Notes: generated by a model not told the origin, from the sequence alone. DNA of 64,000 bases from Rhodospirillaceae bacterium (GCA_024638465.1 JAHEKF010000008.1:1-64000), one strand, 5' to 3'. Numbered from the stretch's first letter, positions 1-9,636 are shown. Numbers and translations are program-made.

Positions 1-1
1 T

Positions 2-721
2 TTTGGCGAGCACGAAAAAAACGCGATCCCGATCGAAGTACACACGATCGTTCAGGAGCCTCTTCCTGTAAAGATCGTTGATATTACAGAATCGATCTGG
101 CCAGGCATGCCGGACGTCGGTGCAGGGGCTTATCGCTCCAACGCCAGCCTGATGCTGCACCTTCTGCTTCATACAGCGGCTGGGATTCGTCAGCGGGCCG
201 TCAGACTGATTCAACTGCACGACATCGCTTTGCTGGCAACGAAACTCGACCTGGATGACTGGCGCTGGATCACTTCAGCGCTTTGCCGTGAGGATTCGCG
301 TTGGTGGCTTTACCCGCCTTTAGCCGTAACGGATCAGTACTTTCCGAATACCATCCCGGCAACCGTAATTCAAGATTCCGGTCGGCTGTGCCCCGTACTA
401 TTGCGATCGGTAGCGCGCCGGTACGAAATTTCCAGAGTCTCCTACTCGAATCCGCGAATTCCTGCATTCCCTGGACTAAGCTGGTCCGGGACACCGATGG
501 AAGCATTTCAATTGGTATCGAGCCGGGTTTTTCCGGGACGCAATGTCCTGGACGAGCTACACGAAGCTACGGGCACGAATCCCCGGCTTCTCAAGCTGCC
601 CTGGTACGGAATATCCCAATCAGAGCGAATCCTTCGATGGGTAACAGGGAGAGCTCCACGCGTTCAGACCATGCTGTCGGTCCATGAAGCGCTGGATGGC
701 ACTATCGAAAACCGACCTTGA
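2..721 (+). CDS. Nucleotidyltransferase family protein, C-terminal part (cut by left edge)
   Basis: The reading frame is open from base 2, so the start lies outside the window; about 239 residues are visible. The segment resembles the C-terminal helical half of the uncharacterised NTP_transf_5 nucleotidyltransferases: a leucine-rich helix with LLLHTA, then the RLIQLHDIALL stretch and a Trp-rich helix. The catalytic nucleotidyltransferase motif would be upstream and is not visible. Family members usually sit in exopolysaccharide or peptide-modification clusters beside HPr-kinase-like proteins, and such a kinase is encoded about 1.2 kb away on the other strand. It ends tail-to-tail with the glycosyltransferase at 772-1875. 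The substrate is unknown and the assignment is moderate. Confidence 0.6.
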   Translation, partial: FGEHEKNAIPIEVHTIVQEPLPVKIVDITESIWPGMPDVGAGAYRSNASLMLHLLLHTAAGIRQRAVRLIQLHDIALLATKLDLDDWRWITSALCREDSRWWLYPPLAVTDQYFPNTIPATVIQDSGRLCPVLLRSVARRYEISRVSYSNPRIPAFPGLSWSGTPMEAFQLVSSRVFPGRNVLDELHEATGTNPRLLKLPWYGISQSERILRWVTGRAPRVQTMLSVHEALDGTIENRP

Positions 722-771
722 TCGCAACGACCGTTACACAGCTATTCGGCTCACGCGAACGCGCGCAACCA

Positions 772-1875
772 TCAGCCATCGGATAATCGACGATACAGAT
801 CATCGAATAATTGCGCCGTAGAATCTGCATCCTCGCGAACTGCCCGAGCTTGCGCTTCGTTGGCGATGCGATGACGCATCGATTCATTCGCAAGAAGCAC
901 AGTGATTTGACTCGCGAGGGCCGCGAAATCCTGGCAGTCCACGGTCAACGCCGCTGATCCTGCCCACTCCAGAATATGGCCGACGTTGGTCCCGACGCTT
1001 GGAACGCCCGCAACGGCAGCCTCGAGTACCACGACAGGACCCGCTTCGTGTCTCGAGCTGATGACCATTGCGTCAGCCGACTCAACCAGCAGTCGAAGCC
1101 CGGCGCGACCAAGATATCCATGGAAGGTGACGTAGCCAGTCAGGCCGAGTTCTTTCGACATAGCCTCGACGGCACCGTCGGAAACATCTTCTCCGGCGAT
1201 GTCGAGATGAAAGTCGACGCCGCGCTCGACGAGAGAGCGCATGGCTCGAAGCAGCGTTTCCTGATCCTTGACACGATTCAGGCTTGCGATGTGCAGCAAT
1301 CTGGCCTTTTCGGAGGAAGAGCGGGAGCGAGGTGCTTTAACCGGCCACTCATCGAGGTCGACACCGAGCGGGATTCGCTCTGCAGCTCTGCCGAGGTCGG
1401 AAATCCGGTCCAGGATCGGCTTGCTCGCGGCCGTCAACTCGGATGCGGCGGCAATCACGGTGCGGTTCAACAAACGCGCGCGCAAACGGTAGAAACCGCC
1501 GTACTGGATGTCCTTAATCGCGACCAACTCGCCTCCAGCCACGTGCACGACACTGGGTACACGCAGAAGCTTTCCCGCAGCAACCGCGACCGCTCCGCAC
1601 GGGCCCGCCCAGATTGAGTGAAGCACATCGAATCGACCGATCCTGTGCTGACTGACGATGCTGCCGATTGACCGTAACACCCTGAAGGACTGTCCAGAAT
1701 TGTGCACTTCCGCGCCTTCCAGCGACCAGCTCCCCGGGTCTGGCTCCTGATAAAGCGCGAATACGTGAACTTCATGAAGCCTGGCAAGTCTGCGTATCAG
1801 ACTCAGTAACGCCGGGATGATCTTGTGTTCGCCGGAACGATCGACACCGCCAGGAACGACCAAAGCGATCTTCAT
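772..1875 (-). CDS. GT4-type glycosyltransferase
   Basis: This 367-residue GT-B fold protein probably moves a sugar from an activated donor to a cytoplasmic glycan or lipid acceptor. The N-terminus (MKIALVVPGG) starts an acceptor Rossmann domain, and the C-terminal half has RLLHIASLNRVKDQ and the donor-binding E-x7-E motif in HEAGPVVVLEAAVAG. No signal peptide or membrane helix is seen. Its ATG overlaps the stop of the upstream HPr-kinase-like gene by 4 bp (ATGA), so the two are probably co-translated. Donor and acceptor cannot be read from the sequence. A second GT4 enzyme lies two genes upstream, which fits assembly of an oligosaccharide. Confidence 0.85.
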   Translation of the reverse strand: MKIALVVPGGVDRSGEHKIIPALLSLIRRLARLHEVHVFALYQEPDPGSWSLEGAEVHNSGQSFRVLRSIGSIVSQHRIGRFDVLHSIWAGPCGAVAVAAGKLLRVPSVVHVAGGELVAIKDIQYGGFYRLRARLLNRTVIAAASELTAASKPILDRISDLGRAAERIPLGVDLDEWPVKAPRSRSSSEKARLLHIASLNRVKDQETLLRAMRSLVERGVDFHLDIAGEDVSDGAVEAMSKELGLTGYVTFHGYLGRAGLRLLVESADAMVISSRHEAGPVVVLEAAVAGVPSVGTNVGHILEWAGSAALTVDCQDFAALASQITVLLANESMRHRIANEAQARAVREDADSTAQLFDDLYRRLSDG

Positions 1876-2885
1876 TTCGATCCGGACAATCCGGCGAGCA
1901 TCGTCCGCAACTGTTCGACGGCAACGCCCGGTGATTCGGTTCGCCGTAACTCAAAGCAGCGGACAGCCGAGATCTTGCGGCTGAACTCGCTCCACTCCGG
2001 CAGCCCTGCCGCATAGGGCTGCTCACTGCGCAAGCGTGTGATCAGTTCGTCAGTCGCTTCAAGCGGACGCAGCGCGGATGAAGCTTCCGCTATCTTCTCG
2101 CTTAGAAATACGGTGGCGCCCAGCTTCGGTCGCAGAGGCGACTTCCATTGGCAGTGTTCACGATAGTCATACGCGAATTTTTCGACACCGCTGCGTCTAT
2201 GAATCGTCGGCGAATCGCTGACCCGGTCACGAACCGGCCCGGGATCCAGCAGCCCGAGTGCGTCGGGTCGAAGGTGGAGGAAATTCGGCATTCCGAACAC
2301 CGACAGATCCCGCGGGCTGACAAAAACGCTGTCCTCTGACAGAACCTGCAAACCGCCTGAAAGTGCCAGCAGGCAGAGCGTACTTTTACCCGCACCGGTC
2401 GCCCCGACCAGCAGACATCCCGTCTCGCCAAGTCCAACACAGGCACCGTGTAATGGAACCAACGAGAGCGCACGACCAGCGAGCGTCAACACCGCGAACT
2501 CGATCAGCTCATACCTTGCGAGATGCGGGTGATGCAGCATCGCCCGCGACACACTGACAATCGCGCGCCGATTCTCGGGATCGACTATCGCGTAATTGCC
2601 ACTGTCGACAACTCCACAAAGCAGTCCGTCACCGGAACCTGGTGTCGGCGGGGGCGGCTTATTCTGCCAGGACTTCTCGCGGTCATTGAGCGTGAGTTGC
2701 AGGCGGAGGTCTGGCACGGCCCCCTCTGTCGCGAACCTCGGCAGCGAACCGAACGCTTCCACAGCAAGATCGATCAGAACCCGGTCGCTGCTGCGAACGA
2801 CGAGTTCTGCACCTGCGATCTGCAAGCGAACCTCGGAGCCGAGCTCGCGACGCTCGCCAAAAGGATCTTTCGGATCAACGTTCAC
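1872..2885 (-). CDS. HPr kinase-like P-loop protein
   Basis: This 337-residue protein has a central P-loop GATGAGKST and a downstream SEDSVFV segment, as in the C-terminal kinase domain of HPr kinase/phosphorylase. It lacks the classical HprK N-terminal domain, and no PTS genes are visible. Related stand-alone HprK-like proteins occur in exopolysaccharide/exosortase and lasso-peptide clusters together with NTP_transf_5 nucleotidyltransferases; one is present at the left edge. A role phosphorylating a glycan or peptide intermediate is an inference. The likely start is GTG at 2885, 67 bp after the stop of the upstream glycosyltransferase, and the end is coupled (ATGA) to the next glycosyltransferase. 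Confidence 0.72.
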   Translation of the reverse strand: MNVDPKDPFGERRELGSEVRLQIAGAELVVRSSDRVLIDLAVEAFGSLPRFATEGAVPDLRLQLTLNDREKSWQNKPPPPTPGSGDGLLCGVVDSGNYAIVDPENRRAIVSVSRAMLHHPHLARYELIEFAVLTLAGRALSLVPLHGACVGLGETGCLLVGATGAGKSTLCLLALSGGLQVLSEDSVFVSPRDLSVFGMPNFLHLRPDALGLLDPGPVRDRVSDSPTIHRRSGVEKFAYDYREHCQWKSPLRPKLGATVFLSEKIAEASSALRPLEATDELITRLRSEQPYAAGLPEWSEFSRKISAVRCFELRRTESPGVAVEQLRTMLAGLSGSK

Positions 2886-2952
2886 AGCTCGACGATGTCT
2901 CCGCGTAAACCCGCTTCATTTCGGAGCTCGGCGCTTGCGCTACCCTTCAAGC

Positions 2953-4092
2953 TCACAATTGCCCCTCGGCGGCGCGATCGAGTTCAGCCAAACGCGTATA
3001 CACTTCCCTGAAGCGTCGGCCGAGCGCTTTCTCGGACAACTGATCAACGAAGTAGCTCCGCACGCGATTGCGTTCCGCAGCATCGAGAGCCGCGCTGCTC
3101 TCGATTAGCGCCCGCCGCAGATCGTGCGCATCACCGCAATTCCACAGCATACCGACCTTGCCATATCCGGTAAGAGAGCGTGTCGAGGGGATGTCGGTGG
3201 CAACAGGCGTCAGACCAGTCGCGAGCGCTTCAATCAGCGAGAAACTACCTCCTTCGCGGTGGCTTCCGAGGACAAACACATCCGCTGCGCGCATGAGACG
3301 TTCAACTTCGCCATGCGGGACCCGGCCCAGCAGATGAACGCGGTCACGCAAATTCGGATCGGCTTCGATTCGGGTTCTGACAGCCGACAGCAGGTAGACA
3401 GATCCATAGCACATCCACAGCTGCAGGTTCGGCAGATCGGGGATCGTCGCCGCGATTCCGTCCAGGACGGTCAGTGGATCCTTGTTGGCGTTGAGATGAC
3501 CGACGGACAGCACCGCCGGATCCCCGTAAATTCCGGTCTGCTCCCGAGCCACTGATTGTTCTCCCGGCTCGAAGGTACTCGTGGACTCCGGAAGCTCGAA
3601 GATCATTGTGGTGGGCCCGAGTACGCCCAATCGCTTGAACGGCTCGGCCTGATCACGCGCGCAAAATGAAATTCCCGCCGCCGCGGCGCACGCCTGACGC
3701 CAGCGCCTGCGGCGCCAGAGTCGCGGCGGTCTGTCGGCATGATCCTGTAACAGGATCGGCACGTTCGGGAGCAATTGATGCAGCTCGACAACTTCTTGCG
3801 AAAAACCAAGGCCATGTATATGCACAACATCGGGATTTGCAGCGGTTACGAGATCGCGAAAACCGGCGCTTCGCGTCAATGGCCGGCCGATACGCCCGGG
3901 TGAAACAAAATCGTACACTATGCCCGATCGCTCGATATGGCCTGTCATCAAATTCGCCTGAATGACCGAGACTGACGTATCTGCAGCGGAGACGGAACCT
4001 GCTAGTGACGAAAGCGCTGGCCAGTCATCGAGAAGTCTCTCGGGTGACCGTCGCTTCGGATCGACATAGAAACTGATCTGAGTTATGCGCAC
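2953..4092 (-). CDS. GT4-type glycosyltransferase
   Basis: This is a GT-B glycosyltransferase of about 379 residues. The C-terminal donor domain has AVLSVGHLNANKD and the E-x7-E motif in HREGGSFSLIEALATG, followed by TPVATDIPSTRSL. I chose a GTG start at 4092, giving MRITQISFYVDP, because the longer version uses a TTG and would run 29 bp into the upstream radical SAM gene. The SD before the GTG is weak, so the start is uncertain. The gene follows the radical SAM gene by 16 bp. The acceptor is unknown, and nothing points to secretion. Confidence 0.82.
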   Translation of the reverse strand: MRITQISFYVDPKRRSPERLLDDWPALSSLAGSVSAADTSVSVIQANLMTGHIERSGIVYDFVSPGRIGRPLTRSAGFRDLVTAANPDVVHIHGLGFSQEVVELHQLLPNVPILLQDHADRPPRLWRRRRWRQACAAAAGISFCARDQAEPFKRLGVLGPTTMIFELPESTSTFEPGEQSVAREQTGIYGDPAVLSVGHLNANKDPLTVLDGIAATIPDLPNLQLWMCYGSVYLLSAVRTRIEADPNLRDRVHLLGRVPHGEVERLMRAADVFVLGSHREGGSFSLIEALATGLTPVATDIPSTRSLTGYGKVGMLWNCGDAHDLRRALIESSAALDAAERNRVRSYFVDQLSEKALGRRFREVYTRLAELDRAAEGQL

Positions 4093-4108
4093 AGTGGCGG
4101 CATTTCGC

Positions 4109-5617
4109 TCAAATGCTCGAGACCCGCGGATCGACAAGACCGATCAAGCGGTGCGACGCGGTCAATTCCCACGGATGATCGTAATGTCGTCTTTCATACC
4201 GCCAACTCGCGAGTCCGCGTAGCGCCGCCTTGGCCCAGGCCGGCGAACGCGTGTCCTGAACGGTCGGGTATCGGCATCGCAAAACAGTAACGAAGTCCCG
4301 GATTCTCCGTCGCAATCGATCCGTCAACCAGGGCGCATCAGCATGACACGCGTAGTCGACCCACGCTTTCGCGGTCCAGCCCTCCGGGGTCGTCGGAAAT
4401 TGCACCGCTTGACCGTCAATGTCTACGAGGGGCGCAAGGTTGAGTCGATCCGCGCGCGGCACGCTGGACGGTGGTAGCGGCGTGTTGACGTATACGATGA
4501 TCTCGGCGTCCGGATTGACTCGCTTGGTCTGCCGAATGAAGTCGAAGATCTTTTCTGTTTCGCCCTCCGGATCCTCGGGCGGCGCGACCATGAACGAGAG
4601 CTCCGGTATTACCCCATGCTCCCGGCAAAGCTCTGTCACCGCGAGAGTCTGATCCGATCGGGTTCCCTTGCGAATCGATCGCAATAACGAATCATTCGGC
4701 GTTTCGGCGCCGATATACGCCATCCGCAGACGGCTCTTTCGAATCAGCTTCCAGGATTCCGGAGAGAGCTTTAGCAACGCATCCGACCGCGCATAACACC
4801 ACCACGGCAACTCGTGGCGTGCCAACACTTCCAGAATTGGAACCATATCCTCCTCGCGATCGAAAAAATTATGATCGTAAAACTGTATCGAGTCGGCTCC
4901 TATGCGGTTTTTCAGAAAAAGAAGCTCTCGGTCGAGTCGCTCAGCCGGCGGCAGCATCGTCGCTCCCTCGAACATTGCCGCGACACCGCAGAACGTGCAC
5001 CGAAACCGGCAGCCGAGCGCAGCCTGATGTCCGACCGTGCGGTTCCCCAGAAAGGTTTTGACGGCGTACGCTTGCGGGTTCCCCAGTAGTTCATATCGAA
5101 GCGTTGGCGCAATATGGCTTCGCGACAGCGGGCGGCCGGTATTGTGTACGACGGTTTCGTCATGTCGCCAGCTGAGGCCGGCAACCGCTGACAATGACGC
5201 GGGATCATTTGCTCCCAGGCTCGTCAAAAGGCCCTGAAACGTGTCCTCTCCCTGACCGCGAACGACGAAATCCACATAGTCGCTATTCAAGGCGACATCG
5301 GGATAGAGACTCGGGAAATATCCTCCCCAGACGATAGGAAGCCCGGGCGCCGCATCGCGAATGGCCCGGGATACTTCGATCGCTGTTGCCACCTGCGGGC
5401 CGCCCATGACGGTTACGCCGACAGCGGCGAGCGTCTCATCCCGGACCATGCGGAGAGCGGTATCGACCGCAGCACCGTCCATGTTTCCGTCGACCAGTAC
5501 CGACCGGTAGTCCGGTTCGATCGCTGCGGCAATATTCATGATCGACAGCGGAAAGCGTGCGTTACGCTGCGAGGTAATTCGCGGATTGATCAGAAGAACC
5601 TGGCGGGACGGAATCAA
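4109..5617 (-). CDS. B12-binding-type radical SAM enzyme
   Basis: A protein of about 502 residues with an N-terminal cobalamin-binding-like Rossmann domain (VGVTVMGGPQ, IVWGGYFPSLYPD) and a radical SAM core with CRFRCTFC, the C-x3-C-x2-C ligands of the 4Fe-4S cluster. Such enzymes methylate unactivated carbons or rearrange carbon skeletons. No classical DxHxxG base-off B12 motif is visible. I placed the start at TTG 5617, which overlaps the upstream stop (TTGA) and has GGAGA seven bases upstream; the longer frame would swallow much of the upstream gene. It lies in tandem with a paralogous radical SAM gene. The substrate is unknown; the neighbours suggest a glycosylated natural product or lipid. 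Confidence 0.85.
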   Translation of the reverse strand: MIPSRQVLLINPRITSQRNARFPLSIMNIAAAIEPDYRSVLVDGNMDGAAVDTALRMVRDETLAAVGVTVMGGPQVATAIEVSRAIRDAAPGLPIVWGGYFPSLYPDVALNSDYVDFVVRGQGEDTFQGLLTSLGANDPASLSAVAGLSWRHDETVVHNTGRPLSRSHIAPTLRYELLGNPQAYAVKTFLGNRTVGHQAALGCRFRCTFCGVAAMFEGATMLPPAERLDRELLFLKNRIGADSIQFYDHNFFDREEDMVPILEVLARHELPWWCYARSDALLKLSPESWKLIRKSRLRMAYIGAETPNDSLLRSIRKGTRSDQTLAVTELCREHGVIPELSFMVAPPEDPEGETEKIFDFIRQTKRVNPDAEIIVYVNTPLPPSSVPRADRLNLAPLVDIDGQAVQFPTTPEGWTAKAWVDYACHADAPWLTDRLRRRIRDFVTVLRCRYPTVQDTRSPAWAKAALRGLASWRYERRHYDHPWELTASHRLIGLVDPRVSSI

Positions 5618-7035
5618 GAAAGCTTCTCCGCAGGTCGCAGCCGCTGCAGAAGGCGCATCTCTACCGGCCAGCGAAAATCCAGTCGCTCGACCCTGAGTTG
5701 AGCGATTTTTTGTAACCACGCCAATCCATTCGGCCTCTGAAACGCAAAATCCAGAAAGAACTTGTATCTCTCGATGAGCTCGAATTTTTCCGGGGTCACC
5801 CAGGGTCCGGGCAAGCCGGCAACGTAGTCGAACTCCGACCATTCGGCCAGCGAATCGGGCAATTGAAAACCGCTGGCAACCGACTCGTTAACGATCTCGC
5901 TGCCGGGATACGGCTTGAAATAGAAGATCGGTGTCTCGAACTCCGGACTCATTCTCCTGAGCCGTCGTGCGAATCGAATAGTGGCATCCACACTTGCGTC
6001 GCTCTCGTCCGGGAAGCCGACGATGAATGGAAAGATACCGGCGATATCGAGCTCTCGCATCCGTTCTGCGGTATGCAGAATCTTCTCCAGAGTAACGTCT
6101 TTCTTAATGCGTTTAAGCAACTCCGGATCGCCGGACTCGACGCCAACCAGCAGACGCCGCATTCCGGATTCCTTACAAAGCTGCCAGACATCGTCGGGTA
6201 ATCTCTTTCCCTGATCGGCGCGCATCGTAGCCGCCCAGGTGAATTCCATCTCCGAGTCAACAATCGCCCTTGCCATCGCCTCGACACGCGCACGCTTCGT
6301 GAAAAATGTCTCGTCCTGAAAGTTCACATCGTCGAAGCGATACTTCTGCCAGAGTTCCTTGAGCATTCGAACGATCGAAGCCGGTTCCAGCCCGACCCAC
6401 TTTCGTCCGTAGACGAACGGATCGGAACAAAACGCACAGCGGAAATTGCAACCCTGAGACGAAATGTAGTCGAGCTGCCGCTTGCCTTTAAGATCGAAAT
6501 AGCGTTCGACGGGAATGAGGTCGTAGTTGTGCGACCGAAACGCTTCGAGCGGAATCAATGCGCGCGGCGGATTCACGCGAATGCTTCCGTCAGCCTGCTT
6601 GAATGAGCAGCCGCAGCAACCCTCCAGCGACTTATTCGCAACCAGACGGGATACGATTTCGTTGAAGGTCGCTTCGCCCTGCGCCTGAACCGTAACGTCT
6701 ACGCAGTCTTCTTTCAGGCAATCGGATCCGAACATGGACGGATGCCAGCCACCCCATACGATTGGCACATCAGGAAAGGCGGCCTTCGCTGTGCGCGAAA
6801 CCCGCAGGGCATCGGCTATCGGCGCTCCGGTCAGTACCGTGACGCCCAGGCATACCGCACCGTCCAGCGCGTCCGTGACGGCTGATGTCGCGTCCGCTTC
6901 GAGCCTGCCGTCGATGATCACCACTTCATACTTATCCGGATCCAGCTCGGAGCCGATCGCCAACAGTGCCAGCGGCATGGTGAAGAACACCGCATCGGGA
7001 TTGTATAGAACGACTTTTCGACGGTTCGCTGTCAT
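5614..7035 (-). CDS. B12-binding-type radical SAM enzyme
   Basis: A 473-residue protein. Residues 1-170 form a cobalamin-binding-type domain (LGVTVLTGAP, IVWGGWHPSMFG). A radical SAM barrel follows with CNFRCAFC (C-x3-C-x2-C), the GVESGDPELL strand and FIVGFPDE. It is the same architecture as the next gene downstream, so the two may act in series or as alternatives on one substrate. It starts with ATG at 7035, ten bases after the small methyltransferase gene, and its stop overlaps the TTG of the second radical SAM gene. No export signal is seen. The reaction could be C-methylation, but the family is broad and the product is not identifiable. Confidence 0.87.
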   Translation of the reverse strand: MTANRRKVVLYNPDAVFFTMPLALLAIGSELDPDKYEVVIIDGRLEADATSAVTDALDGAVCLGVTVLTGAPIADALRVSRTAKAAFPDVPIVWGGWHPSMFGSDCLKEDCVDVTVQAQGEATFNEIVSRLVANKSLEGCCGCSFKQADGSIRVNPPRALIPLEAFRSHNYDLIPVERYFDLKGKRQLDYISSQGCNFRCAFCSDPFVYGRKWVGLEPASIVRMLKELWQKYRFDDVNFQDETFFTKRARVEAMARAIVDSEMEFTWAATMRADQGKRLPDDVWQLCKESGMRRLLVGVESGDPELLKRIKKDVTLEKILHTAERMRELDIAGIFPFIVGFPDESDASVDATIRFARRLRRMSPEFETPIFYFKPYPGSEIVNESVASGFQLPDSLAEWSEFDYVAGLPGPWVTPEKFELIERYKFFLDFAFQRPNGLAWLQKIAQLRVERLDFRWPVEMRLLQRLRPAEKLS

Positions 7036-7045
7036 CTTGTGTGGT

Positions 7046-7771
7046 TCATTCCTGGGCCGGCACTATTCGCAGTATCGAAAGCGTCTCGTTCAGGTAACGA
7101 CGTCTGGCAAACAAGTCTACCTCGTAGCCGCGAATCGCAAGCTGCTCCTCGAAAGCGGTGCTCGCATCCCCGTAAGAGGACAACATCAATAGCGCGACTC
7201 CGTGAGGGGAAAGATGATCAGCCAACCCACGCGCGAATCTTTCCGCAAGATCCGGGGAACGCCAGGCGGCATCGCGCTCGTCACGCGGCTTTCCGATGAG
7301 GAACGGCGGGTTAAATAACACGAGATCGAAGCGCTCACCCGCGACCGGTGCGAACAAGTCTCCGCATCTGAATTCGATCCGGGCGTTCATCCCGGACATG
7401 AGAGCGTTAATCTGCGCACAACGTATCGCGTTCGGATTGACGTCGGTACCGATGACTCGACCGGCAAGTCGTGACGCGACCAAGGCACAGATGCCCGAAC
7501 CGGTACCCAGGTCGAGAACCGAAGATCCCGCATGAATCACGCGCTCGTCCAGCTGAGAGGAAAAAAATGCGCCCGTTCGCAACAATTTCGGGTTGGCGAC
7601 GCTCGGAAGCACCAGTATCGGCAACCCCCCCACTCGCTCGAGCCGGAAATCGTCGTAGCGGTGGTGCCCCGTTACTCTGTAACCGAGGTTCAGCAGACGG
7701 CCGAGCATCGCGGCAAATCGCCCCGGACGCGATCGCTCGATCAGCGAAACACTTTCGGGCGCATCAAGCAT
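7046..7771 (-). CDS. HemK/RsmC-type SAM methyltransferase
   Basis: This protein of about 241 residues has the SAM-binding motif LDLGTGSG and the catalytic NPPF motif of N-methyltransferases acting on amides or exocyclic amines (HemK, RsmC and N6-adenine types). The start is ATG at 7771 (MLDAPESV); a longer frame exists but would run through the upstream gene. It overlaps the upstream radical SAM gene by 8 bp (ATGCTTGA), an arrangement repeated exactly at the next junction. NPPF argues for transfer to nitrogen, but cluster context rather than a known target defines its role here. Confidence 0.78.
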   Translation of the reverse strand: MLDAPESVSLIERSRPGRFAAMLGRLLNLGYRVTGHHRYDDFRLERVGGLPILVLPSVANPKLLRTGAFFSSQLDERVIHAGSSVLDLGTGSGICALVASRLAGRVIGTDVNPNAIRCAQINALMSGMNARIEFRCGDLFAPVAGERFDLVLFNPPFLIGKPRDERDAAWRSPDLAERFARGLADHLSPHGVALLMLSSYGDASTAFEEQLAIRGYEVDLFARRRYLNETLSILRIVPAQE

Positions 7772-8771
7772 TTCGCACTTCCGGCAGGGCGAAATCTTCA
7801 GCAGTCGTCTCCAACGACTCGCGCCACATCGAACAAACGCAGCGCTCACATTCCGGGCGGCGCCCTTCGCGAATCGCCATGCGCAATGCCTGCATGGACG
7901 TACTGTCGAGCGCAGCCCGCAGTGATGAGGCACGCGGCGCATCGACCGGCCCGGAGATGAAGAAGCACGGCGAAACGGCACCATGGGCGTTGATTACGGC
8001 TGAGAACTCCGGCGCATTGCATTGGACATCGGGAAAATCGCCCTGGCCGCACAACGCAGCGAAGTAGTCACATATATGTCGCAGCTTGGCAGGCGATTCT
8101 GCGATAAAGCGGTTCGAGAACTCGCTCTCAAACCTGTGCTCGAGTTCATCGATAATTTCTCTCAAAGCAACAACGTCGTCGGGGTGGAGCGCCAGGCCGG
8201 TCGCGTAATTGTCCGTTCTGGAAAACGCGTGCGGATTACCGACGTCGACGGCCAAAAACGACACCTGAGTTGCACCCAGCTCCCGTGCCAACGCGACGAA
8301 ATCCGGCAGCTCCGGATAATTAGCCCGTTGCAGCGTGACGCGAATGCTCGTCGGCACACCGAGGTCAACCATCGCACGAATGCCGGAACACACCTTGTCG
8401 AACGCGTTTACCCCTCTTATCCGTTCATAGGTCTCGGCGTTCGTTCCATCGATCGAGACCGTCACCGTCTTGAATCGGGCAGCTACCTGATCCGAGTGCT
8501 TGACAAGGGATAGACCAGACGTGAGCAACCAAAGGTTCAAACCGCTACTTTTGAGCAGATCGGCGATTTCTCGCCACTCGCGGTTGAGCAGCGGCTCGCC
8601 ACCAGAGACAAGCACGTCACGGGTATCGAGGGCGTCCAGTTCGGGAAGCAGCTCACGCACGGCTTCGAGCTTCATGTCGCCGAAACCGGACTTCCAATAG
8701 TCGCAGGTTATACAACGCGAGTTACATCGCTCGCTCAGGTAAAGGGTAACTAGCGGCAACCGCTCAAGCAT
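7764..8771 (-). CDS. Radical SAM enzyme with SPASM-like C-terminal cysteines
   Basis: A 335-residue protein beginning MLERLPLVTLYLSE, with the cluster motif CNSRCITC close to the N-terminus (C-x3-C-x2-C) and the GGEPLLN loop that contacts SAM. The C-terminus carries further cysteines (CNAPEFSAV, SPCFFISG, CERCVC), typical of SPASM/twitch enzymes that hold auxiliary Fe-S clusters. These often modify peptides or process sugars and alcohols. The start at 8771 overlaps the upstream methyltransferase stop by 8 bp. Two cobalamin-type radical SAM genes lie just downstream. The substrate is unknown; a peptide substrate is possible but no precursor peptide was recognised. Confidence 0.84.
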   Translation of the reverse strand: MLERLPLVTLYLSERCNSRCITCDYWKSGFGDMKLEAVRELLPELDALDTRDVLVSGGEPLLNREWREIADLLKSSGLNLWLLTSGLSLVKHSDQVAARFKTVTVSIDGTNAETYERIRGVNAFDKVCSGIRAMVDLGVPTSIRVTLQRANYPELPDFVALARELGATQVSFLAVDVGNPHAFSRTDNYATGLALHPDDVVALREIIDELEHRFESEFSNRFIAESPAKLRHICDYFAALCGQGDFPDVQCNAPEFSAVINAHGAVSPCFFISGPVDAPRASSLRAALDSTSMQALRMAIREGRRPECERCVCSMWRESLETTAEDFALPEVRNA

Positions 8772-9579
8772 TACAGCCTCGCGGTGCTCGACGAGCCTGC
8801 AGAATAAAGTGATCGGCAAGCGTCGCCAGCGGTTCGAATCGGTGCGCCATTCGCTCGAGTCCCGACAGCAATCGGAACGCCCTGGGAGATCGGTTGATCC
8901 AGCCGGCCGCATAGCTCGGCGGAAGAAATACGCCTAATGCGCTGGCACTAACGCCGTCGAAATAGTCACCAAAGGATTGCGCTAAGCCATTCGGCGTCGG
9001 ATAGCGGATGCGGATACCTCTCCACGAGGTCCCGCTCCTCGACAAGCGACGGAAGGCCTTGCGACCGTCGAGCCGCACCAGGAACCAACCCCATTCCCAG
9101 GGGACGTAGCGGCCCATCACGACACAGGTCAGGGGCGCACCCGGTTTCATGATCGATGCCAGATCGAGAGCAAGCTGTTGCATGCTCGATGCGCAGTTGA
9201 AAACACCGAAATTCGAGACCACTCCGTCGAATGATTCACCGTGGAGCCCACTGCCGAGCTCGTCGAGGGGGAGGCGACGAAATTCGATCCGTTCCGCGCA
9301 ACCGGATTTCAGCGCCTTCGCCCGGGCGATCTCCAGCATGCGCTCGGACACGTCCGTAGCGACCACGCGGTATCCACGCTGCGCCAGATGGACAGCGTCT
9401 TCGCCGGTTCCGCAGCCGATCTCCGCGATACGACCGGTCTCCGGAAGACTGTGTTCCAGATGGCGCCATACCTGGTCGCGTAACCATCGCCCGAGCCGCG
9501 TATCAGAGAACGATGCGTCGTAGTCGGCGGCCAATTCGTCAAAGGCAGCGGTGTGCGATCGCAGCGGTTTTGTCGTCAT
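8764..9579 (-). CDS. Class I SAM-dependent methyltransferase
   Basis: This protein of about 271 residues has the Methyltransf_11/25-type motif AEIGCGTGEDAVHLA, followed by VVATDVSERMLEIAR and a motif IV region with FDGVVSNFGVFNC. It starts HTAAFDELAADYDASF, typical of this family's N-terminus. I prefer ATG 9579 over GTG 9588. It is soluble with no targeting signal. Its stop overlaps the start of the SPASM-like radical SAM gene by 8 bp, so the two are probably made together. The acceptor could be a lipid, sugar or small molecule. Confidence 0.82.
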   Translation of the reverse strand: MTTKPLRSHTAAFDELAADYDASFSDTRLGRWLRDQVWRHLEHSLPETGRIAEIGCGTGEDAVHLAQRGYRVVATDVSERMLEIARAKALKSGCAERIEFRRLPLDELGSGLHGESFDGVVSNFGVFNCASSMQQLALDLASIMKPGAPLTCVVMGRYVPWEWGWFLVRLDGRKAFRRLSRSGTSWRGIRIRYPTPNGLAQSFGDYFDGVSASALGVFLPPSYAAGWINRSPRAFRLLSGLERMAHRFEPLATLADHFILQARRAPRGCNA

Positions 9580-9636
9580 TGGTATCACCGCGGTCTGTCC
9601 GGCAACTCATTTGCCGGAGGTTGCGATCCTACAACG

